The translations under genes were made by a program, and so were the position numbers. The notes beneath the pieces are model-generated. The model was given only the letters and a program-made list of their open reading frames with translations, was not told the origin of the DNA and did not search any database. A stretch of 64,000 bases of DNA from Tillandsia leiboldiana. Taxonomy: Eukaryota > Streptophyta > Magnoliopsida > Poales > Bromeliaceae. Shown piece after piece: positions 33,726 to 47,300 of this stretch. The DNA lies in contig CM055081.1 of assembly GCA_029204045.2 (NCBI GenBank), positions 7,264,568 to 7,328,567 on the forward strand. Reading direction: 5' to 3'. How positions within the stretch are numbered: position 1 is the first letter of the stretch; every line of letters starts with the position of its first letter.

Positions 33726-34488
33726 TGAAAGGCCGAGCGGTTCATAGAACTAGTCTTTTAACTCTCTTGTTTAACATTTCATGTAGGAGCTGAATTTTTG
33801 AGGTTGAAAAGAGAAAAACCGATTCTGACTGAGTTTCTGATCTCTATTGATTGTACGCTGTGTGATGTTATCTGAACATTATCAGATGATCGCTTTTGAA
33901 CTAATATTCAACTGCTGCTTGTTGGTAAAGAAGATGATTCATTTGCTCGTCTTTGCGCGCGGTAATTTCATTCATTCCTGTGCTGCTACATACAGTGAAA
34001 TGCACAAGCTGAATTTGAACAGTAAACTGTATGCAGCAATAATTTAAGCTGGGCCTTGTTGCTAAGCATGATACCTTGCAAGTTTAGTGAAAGGGATACT
34101 ATCTCCTTAGTAAACCACACAGCATGAATTAACTGTGACATGGTTATTCGAAAAGAGAATACCGAAAACAGAAAAAGCACCTGTGCAGAAAGAATACAAG
34201 CGTCAGCATTCTTCTTTTCATTTCTTTAAAATTATTAATGAAGAGAAGTAAGTCTGTACAGAGTGATCTTCCAAGTCAATCATTTCTGCTATTCCCATGG
34301 CTCAGAGCCTGAAACAATTTTCCTAGAGGAAAACCAATTACCACCTACATAGAAGGGGGAAAAAAAATTAAAATTGGAGAAGATCAATAATGGGTAAAGA
34401 GCTGCTGATTAAGAAGCCCCGTATGAGAATCTACATAAAGCTGCGGGTTATGAAAAGCTCGGTCCTTCTACAAAACTGGTTATGCGGC
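33726..34488. other. Convergent 3' region between NRPB9 and the BRWD-like gene
   Basis: The two genes end tail to tail here; the stretch must hold both 3' UTRs and terminators. No further exon seen. Confidence 0.6.
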
Positions 34489-37400
34489 CTACAATGACGA
34501 GAACGTGCGCGCGATCCAGTCGGACAGCCTACGCATCCGATTTGACATATCAGCACTTTTCCCAAAGTAAGACTCGGCGTTGGAGAGCATAACGGAGGCA
34601 TCAAGCTTGACCGCCTCCAGAGTTCGGTAGTAATTGTTTTCCAGTCTCCTTTTGATCACCTCAATAGAGAACTGAACAGGGAACCTGCAGGAATAAGATT
34701 GGAAAGTGTTAGCAGAAGGAGAATCAAAATAAATGTCAGATTCTAGGTTGGGACATAGGTTAACTATATGCTATTTAGTATTTACCAAACATGATCTTTG
34801 AATATTTAATTTTATTGCCTAATATCGCTACATAGTTGGAGCATCGCACTACAGATATATATATATATATATATGCATATGGCATTGGTGGATATACATA
34901 TAAAACTTATGAAGCATTTACCTGTTTAGAAAATCAGATTTTTGTGCTGCTGGATTAAGCTTTTGAACGCCGTAACAGTCCTGAAAGATTTACGGAGGGA
35001 AAAGATTTAGACTCTGCATATGATGTCAGAAAGGAATCGAAGCATCATCAAGGAGAAGATCTGCAATAGAAATTCACCTGATTTCTGGCAGAGGTGTGCT
35101 CTAATTTAGAAATACAGGATAAAAGCTTATCCCTAATCCCGAGATCAATATGTGGGTGCTCCCACGGACTGTCTGCATCGTGAAGCTCCCAAGGGCTATG
35201 GAAGTGTTGTTCTGACCCATCGTCCTTGTACTGTATAACATACTTCTCCCACGGACTATCAGGAAACTCGGATGCCCTGGCCTTCACCGCCAAAATCCGG
35301 CCATCCCACCAACTCCCTCCATCCCCATCCTCGTTCCTCCACCAAACCTGGCATTTATCTCTGTGGGTCCAGTTCCTCTCGATGGCGGCATCGTATCGTG
35401 TTCTTTCCACGAGGAAGTCGGGAAAAGAGACGAGCTCAGGTAAAGTGACCTTGAATGCTTTCCCAAAAGCACTTGAAGACGGATCTCTGAACTCAAGAGT
35501 GAGTTTGCAGCAGCCCTCGCCCGATCCTTTGAAGGGGGCATACTCAAGGGCTCGTACGCTGCAGAATTCAACAGCTTTGAGATCTCTGATTGATTTCCAT
35601 GGTCCTGCTTCCTGCGACTGCCGTGAACCTCTGATGTATTCTTCATGCCCCTGAAAAACACCAGAAAAAATGAACATTATATGCGAACTTTTCAATTATG
35701 CCCCTTAAAATACATTTATCTGCAAGTATAATACTTGAATGCATGTCTTTGTCTACAACCTTGAAATGTCGGGACTTTGCACAACCAACAAAAATTACAA
35801 ATTCTCACATGCATTATCCATCTAAGATGATTATCAGCACCCGCGACATTAAACATAGTGTAAAAATATACTGAGAACTCCCTCGACTATTGGCTATTCT
35901 GAAATTAAATTGCATACTTCACTTTCTTTTTTTTTTATCTACACCACACCACAACTTCTTAAGATTGTTTGATTAGTGTTATTTTAGTTTATCAAATAGG
36001 TGATTGTGTAAAATGTTTGACTGCTCTATTTGCTAGTCGGAGCTAACAGCTAACTCAAACCCCTTTTCCATTTTCTGTGAAGTGATTAAAGCCATCAAAT
36101 CCAATAATATCACCATTAAATCTACGAAGACCCCCGTCCCCAATTTAAATGACTAGAATAACACAAAGCAAAAAAAAATAAAAGGGTGCCAATAAAAAAG
36201 TAAAAAAGTGAGGGTTCCATTTCAAAATTGATTATAGTAGAAAAGGTTTCCATATATTTTTACCTTAATGATATATTAAATTTGCTTACATGCCTTACAT
36301 GCGGCATGGAGAAGAAATTTACAAAAACTAAAAGGGCATTTGCTCAAATAAATAGGTTTATGCTGGTGATCAACGAATCTTTGTTATTTTTCCAACATTC
36401 TTTGATGCAGTCTTCAGAGATGCGGAATATATGCAAATACAGGCAGTATAGATGCAAATTCCAAATCTAGGTCATATACACAAATACGGGTATTTTCTGA
36501 GGGTTATATACGCAGAAAGTTAAGAGTTATACAAGTATCATCTTGGATACTTGCAATGGCGAGAGTTAAATAAACTATAAAGAATGATTACCTGTCTCAG
36601 GTATGCCACCTCATCACCTTGTTGGGGAATATATCGGTAGCTCTCTTCATGCTCTAGCAACATCAGCCATGAGAGCTTCCGTGATGGCTGGTGTTTTCTT
36701 TTGTCCAAAGGTCTAGGGTCACTAAAGCTGTAATTCTCTCTCCTATTTCGAACAGATCTCATACCAACTACAGTTTTAGAGGCTGACTTCCATTCATCAG
36801 GTAGGAGTTGATCGCGAGCGTCCAAAAAGTATCTTCCACCACTAGTAGATGCCTCCAAAGAACCAAAATTAGCCCTAGTGGACCTAAATCTCGACCCACG
36901 AACACTATCAACTGCAGCAACACTAGTTTCTGCTTGTCTATCTTCGCTATAGTTTGAAAGAGATGTGCTTTCGTCCATTTCATGGCTATCAACATCAAAA
37001 CTCTTCCTACTCCTGGACGACTTCGATCTTTTGTAAACTGTATTATACATCTTAGAATCAGAGTTCACATGTAACTTGTTTGAACCATGTGGATCTGTAT
37101 TACTATTTATCCCAATAGACTCTTCTTCTTCACCCAAAACTGACACCCTACTTTTTTCAGTTGCCATTTGAGTCTTTATCATTTGTTCAGACCCAGAGGT
37201 CCTCAAATCACCTAAATCAGGTGATTTTAATTTGGAAGAAGAACCATTTTCTTCCTTCACGAATCCTCTTGATTTGAACCTAATCTTTCGATACACAGGC
37301 TGTGAACTACTAGTCTCAATTTGTTGGCCTTGGACAGAACCATTTTTACTATCTGAATGGCCAGAATTTTTACCATTCACAATACCTGTATCATGGAAGT

Positions 37401-38317
37401 TCTCATCTTTATGTATTACAGATTCAGTTGTCTTGCCATTGGCTTGTAGAGAAAACCGGTCTTCTTGGTCAGCATGCGCTAGCAACTGCCGGTTGCTACC
37501 ATCCCACTCAGGAATGGCTTCTTTAATCAGCCCATCGTCCAATTCTTGGGAAGCAAAATCTACATGTTGACCATTTCTGCCTACATTAACCCCATGAGCT
37601 TGGTACTTAGGGCTAGAAGATGCTCCGCACTCATCATTGGACTTAGGATGTCCATTAGCGTCGCCTTCAAAAGTACTGGGACATCCTACATCTCCTGCTG
37701 AAGAGTCAATAAACTTAAGACGTTTAGAGGACCGCAACTTAACCTCACCCCATTTGATCGTGTTAGCTTCATCATGATCAGCCGTTTCCTGTTTGGGGAC
37801 CTCGGCCTTCATGCTGTCTGAAGGAATAACAGCTTTTGAGCCACGATTCGGCAACCTAAGTACCAATTTTCTCTTCACTCCAGTATTTTCCAAAACTTCA
37901 ACAGGCTGAGAAGGTTTTTCAACATCCTCACACTCATCTCTAAGGACTTCTTTGTCCCTTGATTGTTTCGGTTGGCTATTACGCATTGACTTTTCAGATT
38001 CAACACTTGGACTGTTCGAATCAGGAAGCGTCATCGACTCACTCTCCGAGGAAGTGCTGTCCATTTCATCTTCCTCTTCTCCATCGGTCGAAGTTCCAGT
38101 CATCTTGGAGAACAAATTGAGAGCATTGCATGCCGCACGTCTTTGAGGTCTTAGTGATTTAGATTTAGAAGATTTTTTCTTTGACGCTAAATGCCCATTT
38201 CTTGACCTTCGCACTCTATTGGTCCTTGAAGTTGTTACTCCATCACGTTCATCCAGGTTCCGTCTCTTTACTCGCCTCCCAGAGGAAGTAAATTCAGCCT
38301 GGCAAACAAAGTGTCAA

Positions 38318-38383
<66 letters not shown>

Positions 38384-41300
38384 CAGATTGCTTCTTACTT
38401 CTGGCTTGTGCTTCTTTCTTTTAGATCTTCGAAGGCCTTCCTTGTTAAGGCTAACCCCACTGTCTTCTGCACTAGACACAGAATCACCAGAGGTGCTATT
38501 CAGACTTTCAGGCTCTCCTTCACTTGAATATTCGTCAGTGACATTATACTCCGAATCATTATCGTCGGTTTGAACCGCTTCATTTTCTAATTCCCAATTA
38601 ACAGCATCCGCAACCTCTGGCAACGGCTCGGCCCACCTCTCCAGATCTATAAGAGGCAATGGCTGGAAATCACCCGTATTTGGGTTGAAAGTGGGACCCA
38701 CAGCAAAGTTTACTGAGGGAGGACGCCACTCGATACCTATTGCACCTAAGCGGCGCCGCTGGTACATGCTCTGATAAGGTTCAGGGTATGGTATTATGCC
38801 TGAAATTAGATATAATAATGTTTGTCACCAAAGACGCACAGAGATTCTCAGAAGAATAATCATATCGGTACAATTATATCCCTTCATAATTATGTATTCA
38901 CATAGATATCCCTACCTGACCTCAAAAACTGTGAAGCTCTGTTTATGCACTCTCATACTTATAAAAGTGACCTTTTTTAAACTTTTTCTTATACAAGACC
39001 AACTTCCTTCCATAAGTTGGAGAACTCCTTACTGGGGTATCTTTGTAAGAAATGTAATTTTCAGATTTTAAATGGGTACACGTGTAAAAAAAAGACTTTG
39101 TGCAGGAATAAGTGTAAAGCCCCAATGATCATTTGGTTTATCACTTACTTGCATCGCACAACAAATCCTGGACATTCCTTCGATATGGTGCGAGTTGTGT
39201 CTCCTGGGATTAGATGCAGCATTAATAAGCAGAATGTAAAAGAAGGCAAAGAAAAATGCAACACAACAAAAACCAATTCTGAACCCAGTAAGTCTCTACC
39301 AAAAAAGACAAAAGAGAAGAGATCTTCAAGAAAATTCAAATAACTGCTGAAAAGTGCAAAATGGTACATTCATATCATTTACTTTGCAAATCAGAAATTC
39401 TGCCAGCATTTAGCTGAAGCCACTATATGGGATAAACCATGGTGCAAGGCTAGAAAGATATTAGACAGATATAGTGTATAACATAGAAGGAAGTGGGCAC
39501 AAGCCAACTATTTATATCCAATAAAAGAGTTCTGCTTATAATTTTCAAATATGTGACCGACTAGTAATGAAAGAATACCAGAACTTGTGGCTTATCTTTT
39601 TAATACCTTTTCTTTTTAATCTTATTAAGACAAGAACCGAACAAATATTCCTCTTCTTACATTACATCTAGAACTTGCTAACCACCTTTTGCCAAGCTTA
39701 TTTAGTCCCTCTTGTTGTTTTTTTCTTCTTTTGTGTGTGTATCTGTAAAGAGGTTTATCATGTGTCCAACTTACCATATAGAAATTTTACTTACAAAAAG
39801 CAGTAGCTACAAGCTCCACTATCTTCTCTCTGAGTAAGCACAGGTTCCCAAATTATAGACACTCAAAATCTTAAAAATTTGACCAAGTTTGGCAACAAAA
39901 GACTTGGGCCTAAGTGTAAGAAAAGAAAAGCCTAGATCAGGAGTTCAGGACTACGATCTGACCAACTGGTTGAACCTTCCTGTATTTAATGGCGACACTT
40001 GTTTCTGTCTAGATCTAAAATACTGGCACTTAATTTCCTTGTGTAGTGAAAATTTATCACTTACATCGGCAGTTATATCACTTAGTGTAGTGAAAATTTA
40101 TAACTTATATGGGCACTTAAATATTGTTAAAATGGTAACAAGTTCGTGTAGTAATTCTTTTTCTCATTCAAATCCAGAAGACAAGTCTGATCTGTCAATC
40201 CAAGCATACTAAGTAAAATAATAAGATAAATAACATTCGGTTTGTTTAATATTTTAGGGATGAAGCTCCAAAAAAAAAAGCACTTTAGGATCGATCAAGA
40301 ATGACAAAGTTGATGTTGGCTAATGTAAATGTATCTCAAGTTTCTTCCACTGCAATATCCCAAAATCTGAGTGTAGGAACTATAAAAATAACATGAAAGG
40401 AATATAGGGCAAAAACTGAAAAGATCAGGGCATATTCAGACTCTTCAAAATAAATATTCAGCAAGCCCACATACAAATTAGGAACTGACAAGGTAATCTT
40501 TGCCCATGAGAATTTAATGTGTCTATTTTGGCACACATATTCATTTGGGGACAAAAATGATAATAATGTGATATAGAACGGACAACCTCCATCAATTAAT
40601 ATTGAAGTCCGGCATAGGATAGCTACCATTCTACTTAAAATAAAATTAGACGGGCTAATTTTTTTTTCTTTTGATTTTTCGTTCTTCAATAGAAATCATT
40701 TCGCTATAAAGTAATGGTACACTTCATACTGAGCAGTCTCTAAACCAGATACATGAAGAGCACAATGGACAAAAGCAAACCTGATCCAAAACATTTCCAT
40801 TTGTATCTTGAATAAGGGGTCGATAGTCTCCCAGGAAGAACTGTCATAACACAATTAGAATCACAAAACAGAAAGCAGCATAATACTAAATTATTGCATA
40901 AGCTAACAACTGATGCAAGCACCTGATCGTATTTTGCGTCCTTTTGAGACTCTCCTTGCCCTGTGGCTATAATATATATTTGTCCAACTTCATCTGAGAG
41001 AACGATTGATGTTCCATCTCTGAATCACATGTCCCAAGTTATCAAGTTAAGAAATGTCTCACCAGCATATGATAAATTAAATTTATAACATATTGCATAT
41101 TTTGTTACACTGATGGACACAGGAAAACGCTGGCTGCTAAGAGGTTAGGAATGAAAGTCAAAGTAGAAGTCCTAGAGTCCAAAAGGTTCTTTTTCATTAA
41201 TGTTAAAAAGAAATAACAGGGATTGTCAAAAGTTTCATTTAGATATTTAAGAGGCTTATTTCATATTCATGAACAACAAAATGAAGAAGAAACTCAAGCA

Positions 41301-44300
41301 GAGTAGTCTGAGAAAAGCAGAAATGCAAATACATGAAAAGTATACAGTTTACTTACGGAGAAAATTTCCCATCCACCAGCTTAAACTGTCCAGTTTCATA
41401 AATCTGTACTGGTTTTCCCTCCCATATCTAGAAAAACAAGAATCAGCAAACATTAACATGGAAGAAAAGAAATTGCTGTTTTCCGGAAAGACCTTCTCGA
41501 CACTTACATCCCAGATGATTGTCTTCCCATCATATCCAGCACTCATAGCTATCCGAGGGTTGAAAGGATGCACATCCAAAACAAATGTCTGTCAATAATA
41601 GAGAGGCTACTGTCAAAACTAAGTCACTTAAAATTTCGTAAGTTGTGACAATATAGTAATAAAAAGTGTATACCGATAAAAAGGAATAATAGGAATATTG
41701 TGCACTAAATAGAAGACTGAATCAGCTCTTTTGTCACTACATGCAAGTCCAACAAAGACATTATGCTACTAAAAAATTCACTTCCATGGATAAAAATGAT
41801 AGACAAGACAGTGGCAGGACGATGAAGGAATAATCTTTGTAATCTCTGAGAACCAAGTAATTATAGAGAGAGTCAGGTGCTTCTCAACAAATATTGTTTC
41901 CAGTAAAGAAAAAATAAATATAATTCTTTTCCCTTCCCATTTCTTACTACGATTTTGAGTTCTAGCAACCGAATAAAATAATTGGTAACAAAAAAATAAA
42001 ATTTTTACAATGTTCCGTATGACATTTCTTCAAAATTTGGACTTCTCTTTCCATTAACATGCAAACAAAGATTTGGTAAGTTGCAGAATCCCCATTTATA
42101 TTTAAGTTATTGACCTATATCTACTCTTAATACAAAACACAATAACGTCTATTCAGAAAGACCAATTTAGCAAAGAACAATAATGTGCGACTCCATGGAT
42201 ACCCGAGATACTACCATGCATAAGTAGGCTATAGCACATACACAAGTGCAAATGCAGTTCGCATAAGGATTATTAAAATATTGGAAAGACCAAAGGGTAA
42301 TGTTTAAGCGGTAAGCGGTAATAAACAAGAAACAAAGAGCATAGTGAATAAGGAGAAAAAAAATTGAAGATCTACTTTAGTTTTTTTCACGTTGTAAAGA
42401 TCAAGGTTTCAAGTACTTTGTGGCAAATAAAAACATATGAATTACAGAAAAATAAAAAATAAAAAAGAATTATCAAAATAATTCAACAAAATTCTATATT
42501 AAATTTGAAAGTTGTGCATCACAGTAAGTTATAAGCTGCTACCACGACATCAGAAACACCACAAAACCATGATATCAGAAATATAAATATTGGAATAAGT
42601 GATATTAAGACACTTACTGATTCCTTGTGACCAATCAACGAATGGACCAAGCTACCATCAGAAGCATTCCAAACACATATTCTGCAATCTAATAAAAACA
42701 ATAACAAATTGAGGAAAATAACTGAAGGACGAGAGAAAATCAACAATTGCCACGAAAATTATGTCACTGGAAATATCTCTGTCAACAGATTGCCATCTCA
42801 AATATGGTAGAAATGCTACTAGCTGGTGAACGTAAAGTTTTATAGACCTTATCTTTCACTATATACATTATAATTGTGAAAACCCAATACTTAACTACCT
42901 CACTTCATTTATTAAGAATACAGTCACGATGAGACTTGGAATGCCTAATAAACCACGGATTTGTTTCAACGTGCTATAGAAAATGAATTGCAGGATTCAC
43001 CATAGTAAACAGAACGAAAAAAATGCCAATAGAGAACTCTATAAGCATTTACAACTTTTGGATGAAACATGAAGCAGCAGATCACTTACCCATGATTGCA
43101 GCAAGTACAAAGCGGTTATCCAAACTCCACACAATCATATTGACACCACGAGGAGTTGGCTGACACCTGTGACGTGGACCCCCACGGGTAGGTTGGGGAG
43201 CCATGGGTGGTGGGGGAACCTTAAGATGATAGGCACGCGTCCAATGCCCAACCTTTCCCTGAACCAGTGGCAAGAGAGACAAACCATCACAACGGATATC
43301 TTGAAAGACATTAAGATAATGTAAGGTTACTGTAGCACGAAGATCATCATTACAATCTAGACCAAAATACATCCCTATGATTCTTTTTCCTTCTTTTCTT
43401 TGTATAAAGCATTAAAAAACATGTAAGGAGGCAAGGGAAAAAAAAATTGATGAAAAAGGTAATATCAGCACATCCCTGCAAAAAAAAGGTAGACATCTTA
43501 TGACGACATCTTATGACAAAATCTAAACTACTAAAAACAACAACAGAAAATACTGATGGATTGCTTGAATCTCTCTACCTCATATTCAGAACCTTCAACA
43601 AACAGTAAAGTTTGATTTAACATACATGATTGTGCCGACACTTTCATATCACTTGCTGACAATAGATGAACTGTGATTTCTGATGAAATTTGGCAGGGGA
43701 ATATAAGTACAATTTCAACCCAAATAGTGCTTACATGAGACCGACGGGATCTTGGAATCCAAATAATTGCACTGCCATCACGAGAGCAGGTGACAATGTT
43801 GTCATGAGTGAACCTGAGAAACATAAAGCAATCTATCAGTAATGAATATAACAGTAATATGCGAGATTTCCAAAGAGAGAATCGTTATTACTGAAATTCA
43901 TAGAACTGGTGACAGAATCGTTATTACTGAAATTCATAGAACTAGTGACATAAACGAACCAGGAATTTTTGAACTTGGGAAGATTATCTTCCTTTAGTGT
44001 ATCAGCTGTAGAAGATCTAGGTGCCACAGCACAGCCACTAAGTCAAGAGAAAACAAAATGATCAAAGTGCATAAAGCAAACAAAAACAAAAAAAAATGGA
44101 CATAGTTGACATCATATTCACAGCCAGAAAACCTAAATTGGACATAGTTGACATCATTTTCATGGCCAGATAACAGATCCATCTCATGGTGCCTTTGATC
44201 AGATTCATCAGGATTGATCTTAAAAGCATTCCAGACCTGCAATTGGCAATTTAAATTAAACCTGACTACATCATAATTTTCAAAATGACTAGAAGCAATA

Positions 44301-47300
44301 AAAGTACAATAAACTTCTTTTCTAGAAAAAGAAATTATAGAACACTATACCCTTGCATATGTATCTGAACTACCAGTGACAAATACGGTTCCATTAGCAT
44401 TGAATGCACAACATAAGATTTGATGATTTTGTTGCACAGCACTGGGAGATGGATCGTTGTTCTTTCCTGGCATTGTTTCATGATTTTCCGAATAGGGTCA
44501 CATTGACTGAAACCTCTAATGAAAAGAAATAACCGAGTAATATTGAACTAACCAGATGAAGTATCTGAAGGCTTTGGACTATACACTTGCAGACTGGGTT
44601 TAGAGTACCTAGCATCCCAAATGCGGCATGTCCCATCATCAGAGGACCTGCTCAGCCCAACAAAATAAAGAGAAAACAAAAGGAAATCAACTAAATGAGA
44701 CAAGTGTCTGTCATTATATACATGGATAAAGATGAAGAAGAAAGACATGCTCCAGAGTTTATTAAGCAAAAGATCCTTGTCCAATGCTCTGCTCAACTGA
44801 AAAGTAGCAGAGATGTAATAGTAACAGCTATATATATAGTAGCAGAGATGTAATAGTAACAGCTATCATATATTTGGGAATTCTGAAGAGAAAAGGCTTC
44901 TTATCAATTCCTCTAGATTTTCCTGAACTAGTGTCCTCTGTATATCCCTAAACTAGTGGGAGATGTGACAAGTTAATTCCCCTTCCTCATATCAGCAATT
45001 CAGGTGAAAACGGATCAGACAGAGATTGGATAATGGATAACCCACATATGTATGCATAATTGTTGTCCGGATAAGAATAGACATACAGATGGACAATAGA
45101 ATTTCAAACAATATTTGCATAACAAGAAGTGAAGTCTTCTTCCATCATCATCCATTCACACTGAATGCTGGACAAATATGTATGGCTGCGAAAAAAATTA
45201 GATACCTATATATCAATAATTTTTTGGTTCACACGTATACAAATAGAGTAGGTAATATGCCGCACCATAACCAATATATAGAATGAACCAATCTGAGACT
45301 TGCCCAAAATAGACATACATAGAGTTAAGCTACTATTTTACAGTTTTGTATTTTTTAATATATGGGCATTTAAGATATATCAGATGGATAACTCGAACCA
45401 ATATTCCTATGATCCTACCCCAAGAAGTATATCAGGGAATGGATAGAAATACTGATTTAATAACAGATAAGGAAACCTAAACCATATCCAGCAAAACTTT
45501 GATCCAAATCTGGTTTGATGGATCTTATCCAAATCATTTTTGCCCTACCCTGCAGGCAAATAAGGTAGCTAGTCCCTATTAATGACGTATCTAGATAGGT
45601 ACAAGAAAAAAGTAAAATGACAAATTTCTCCTATTTCAAGATATGCCCAAGAAGATTGGTTATTGGTGAATAGCCAAATAATGCATGCAGTCAAAAAATT
45701 GAACTCACGATAGCAAATGGTAAACAGCATTTGGCCTAGGACTAAACGCAATAGCAGTTACAGCTGCAGCATGCCCCTTCAAAACTGAAATCGGCAGCCC
45801 ATCAGGTATACGCCACTGCAGCAGTCCAATGACAATGTGAAGAAGAAGAAGAGGAACAAACATGAAGAAGAGGATCCAATGATCAATTCAAAAGAAGACA
45901 CCTAAAGACAAGAAATTACCACTCTAATGATGAAATCATTTGAAGAAGAAGCCACCAAAGAATTATTGAAACTCACAGCCAAGTCAGTGATGTCACCCTT
46001 CACAAAAGTAAAGCAGATACACAAATTCAATAATGGAAGGGGAGAGATCATAGTTCACAGTTCAAAGTGCAAAGAAACAGAACAGACTCACTTCATGTCC
46101 TCGGCAGCTGGCCAGGCAAAAGGCAGTCTCCATTGACCAGATCTTTACAAGGCGATCATCCGACCCAGTGATGACATAACGCCCAGAGCGATCAAATGTA
46201 GCTGCAGAAACAAACGTTAAGTTGAGATTTTAAAATGGAAAAAAACACTAGGTTAAATCTTGATGACAACTTCAAAAAAGATCAAATTAGATTGAAAACA
46301 AATAGAAAAATCAGCAGAAGAACAAAGTAAGACATTCAAGTACAAAAGCCAGAAAAGAGAAAACAGGGACCCAAAAAATTCTGGATTTTACCGATCAAAT
46401 AAACTACAGATGCATGATGAGCAATGAAAAATAGTCAGAAAAACATCTGAAAATTCTTTAAAAAGCATAGAGAAAGAGAGGGTGCAATAGGTAAACTAAT
46501 AAAGAGCCCAAGATGTATGACGATCTCAGAGAGAAACAATGGTGTGTATCTTGACCTTTAGCAATATAGTTAACAAGACATATAAGTAAACATCATCCCA
46601 ATTTGTCACTCAAGTGAGCTAACAGGCATATACATTCATAAGTAACAAGAAAGAGCATTACAAATTTCAATAGCATATATCTTTCAATTGACATATCTAA
46701 TAATGAACTGTTATTGTTCACAATTTGTGACAACCAACATTCTAAAAACCTGATGTCAAAGAACTGCAATGTCTCCTATTTCGACAAAACCTAACTACAA
46801 AATGTTAAGCTTAAACAGCACAATTAGATGTGGATGTTATAGATCATTTCAAGTTGTAGTTACAACACTGCAGTCAAATAACAAATCTCTATACAAAACA
46901 AAAACCTAGTAATGGTAAGATCTTGCAAAACCCAAATCAAGCACGCATAAACAGATCGACAGGGCAAGTAGGTAACGATTAAATTAGCAAAACATGAAAA
47001 ATTAACTCTAATGCCTTAATCTGGTTCGAAAATAGCTGACAAGAACTAGCTTCTCAATCCATCAAAAGAAAAGCTTCGCACGCTGTATATAAAGATCCAT
47101 TCACCCACCAACCCTCCCTAGTGCAAGTGGCAAAGCGCTTGACGATTATTACCCAAGATCTCAAGTTTGAAGCCTAGTTGCTTCACATTTCTAGCTAAGT
47201 TTGTTTTTTTTAAATGAAGGACGCAGGTAGCAAGCTACCATTCTCTCTATAAAAAAAAGATCCATTCAACCGGGACATAAGAACAAAGTGCAAGTCACTA

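Noticed and set aside
35226..35654. 142-codon plus-strand frame
   Set aside because: Antisense to the large BRWD-like exon 35078..35650, whose minus frame carries the conserved Tudor-like block.
45927..46136. Plus-strand 69-codon frame
   Set aside because: Antisense to coding exons 4-5 of the BRWD-like gene, which encode expected WD40 sequence.
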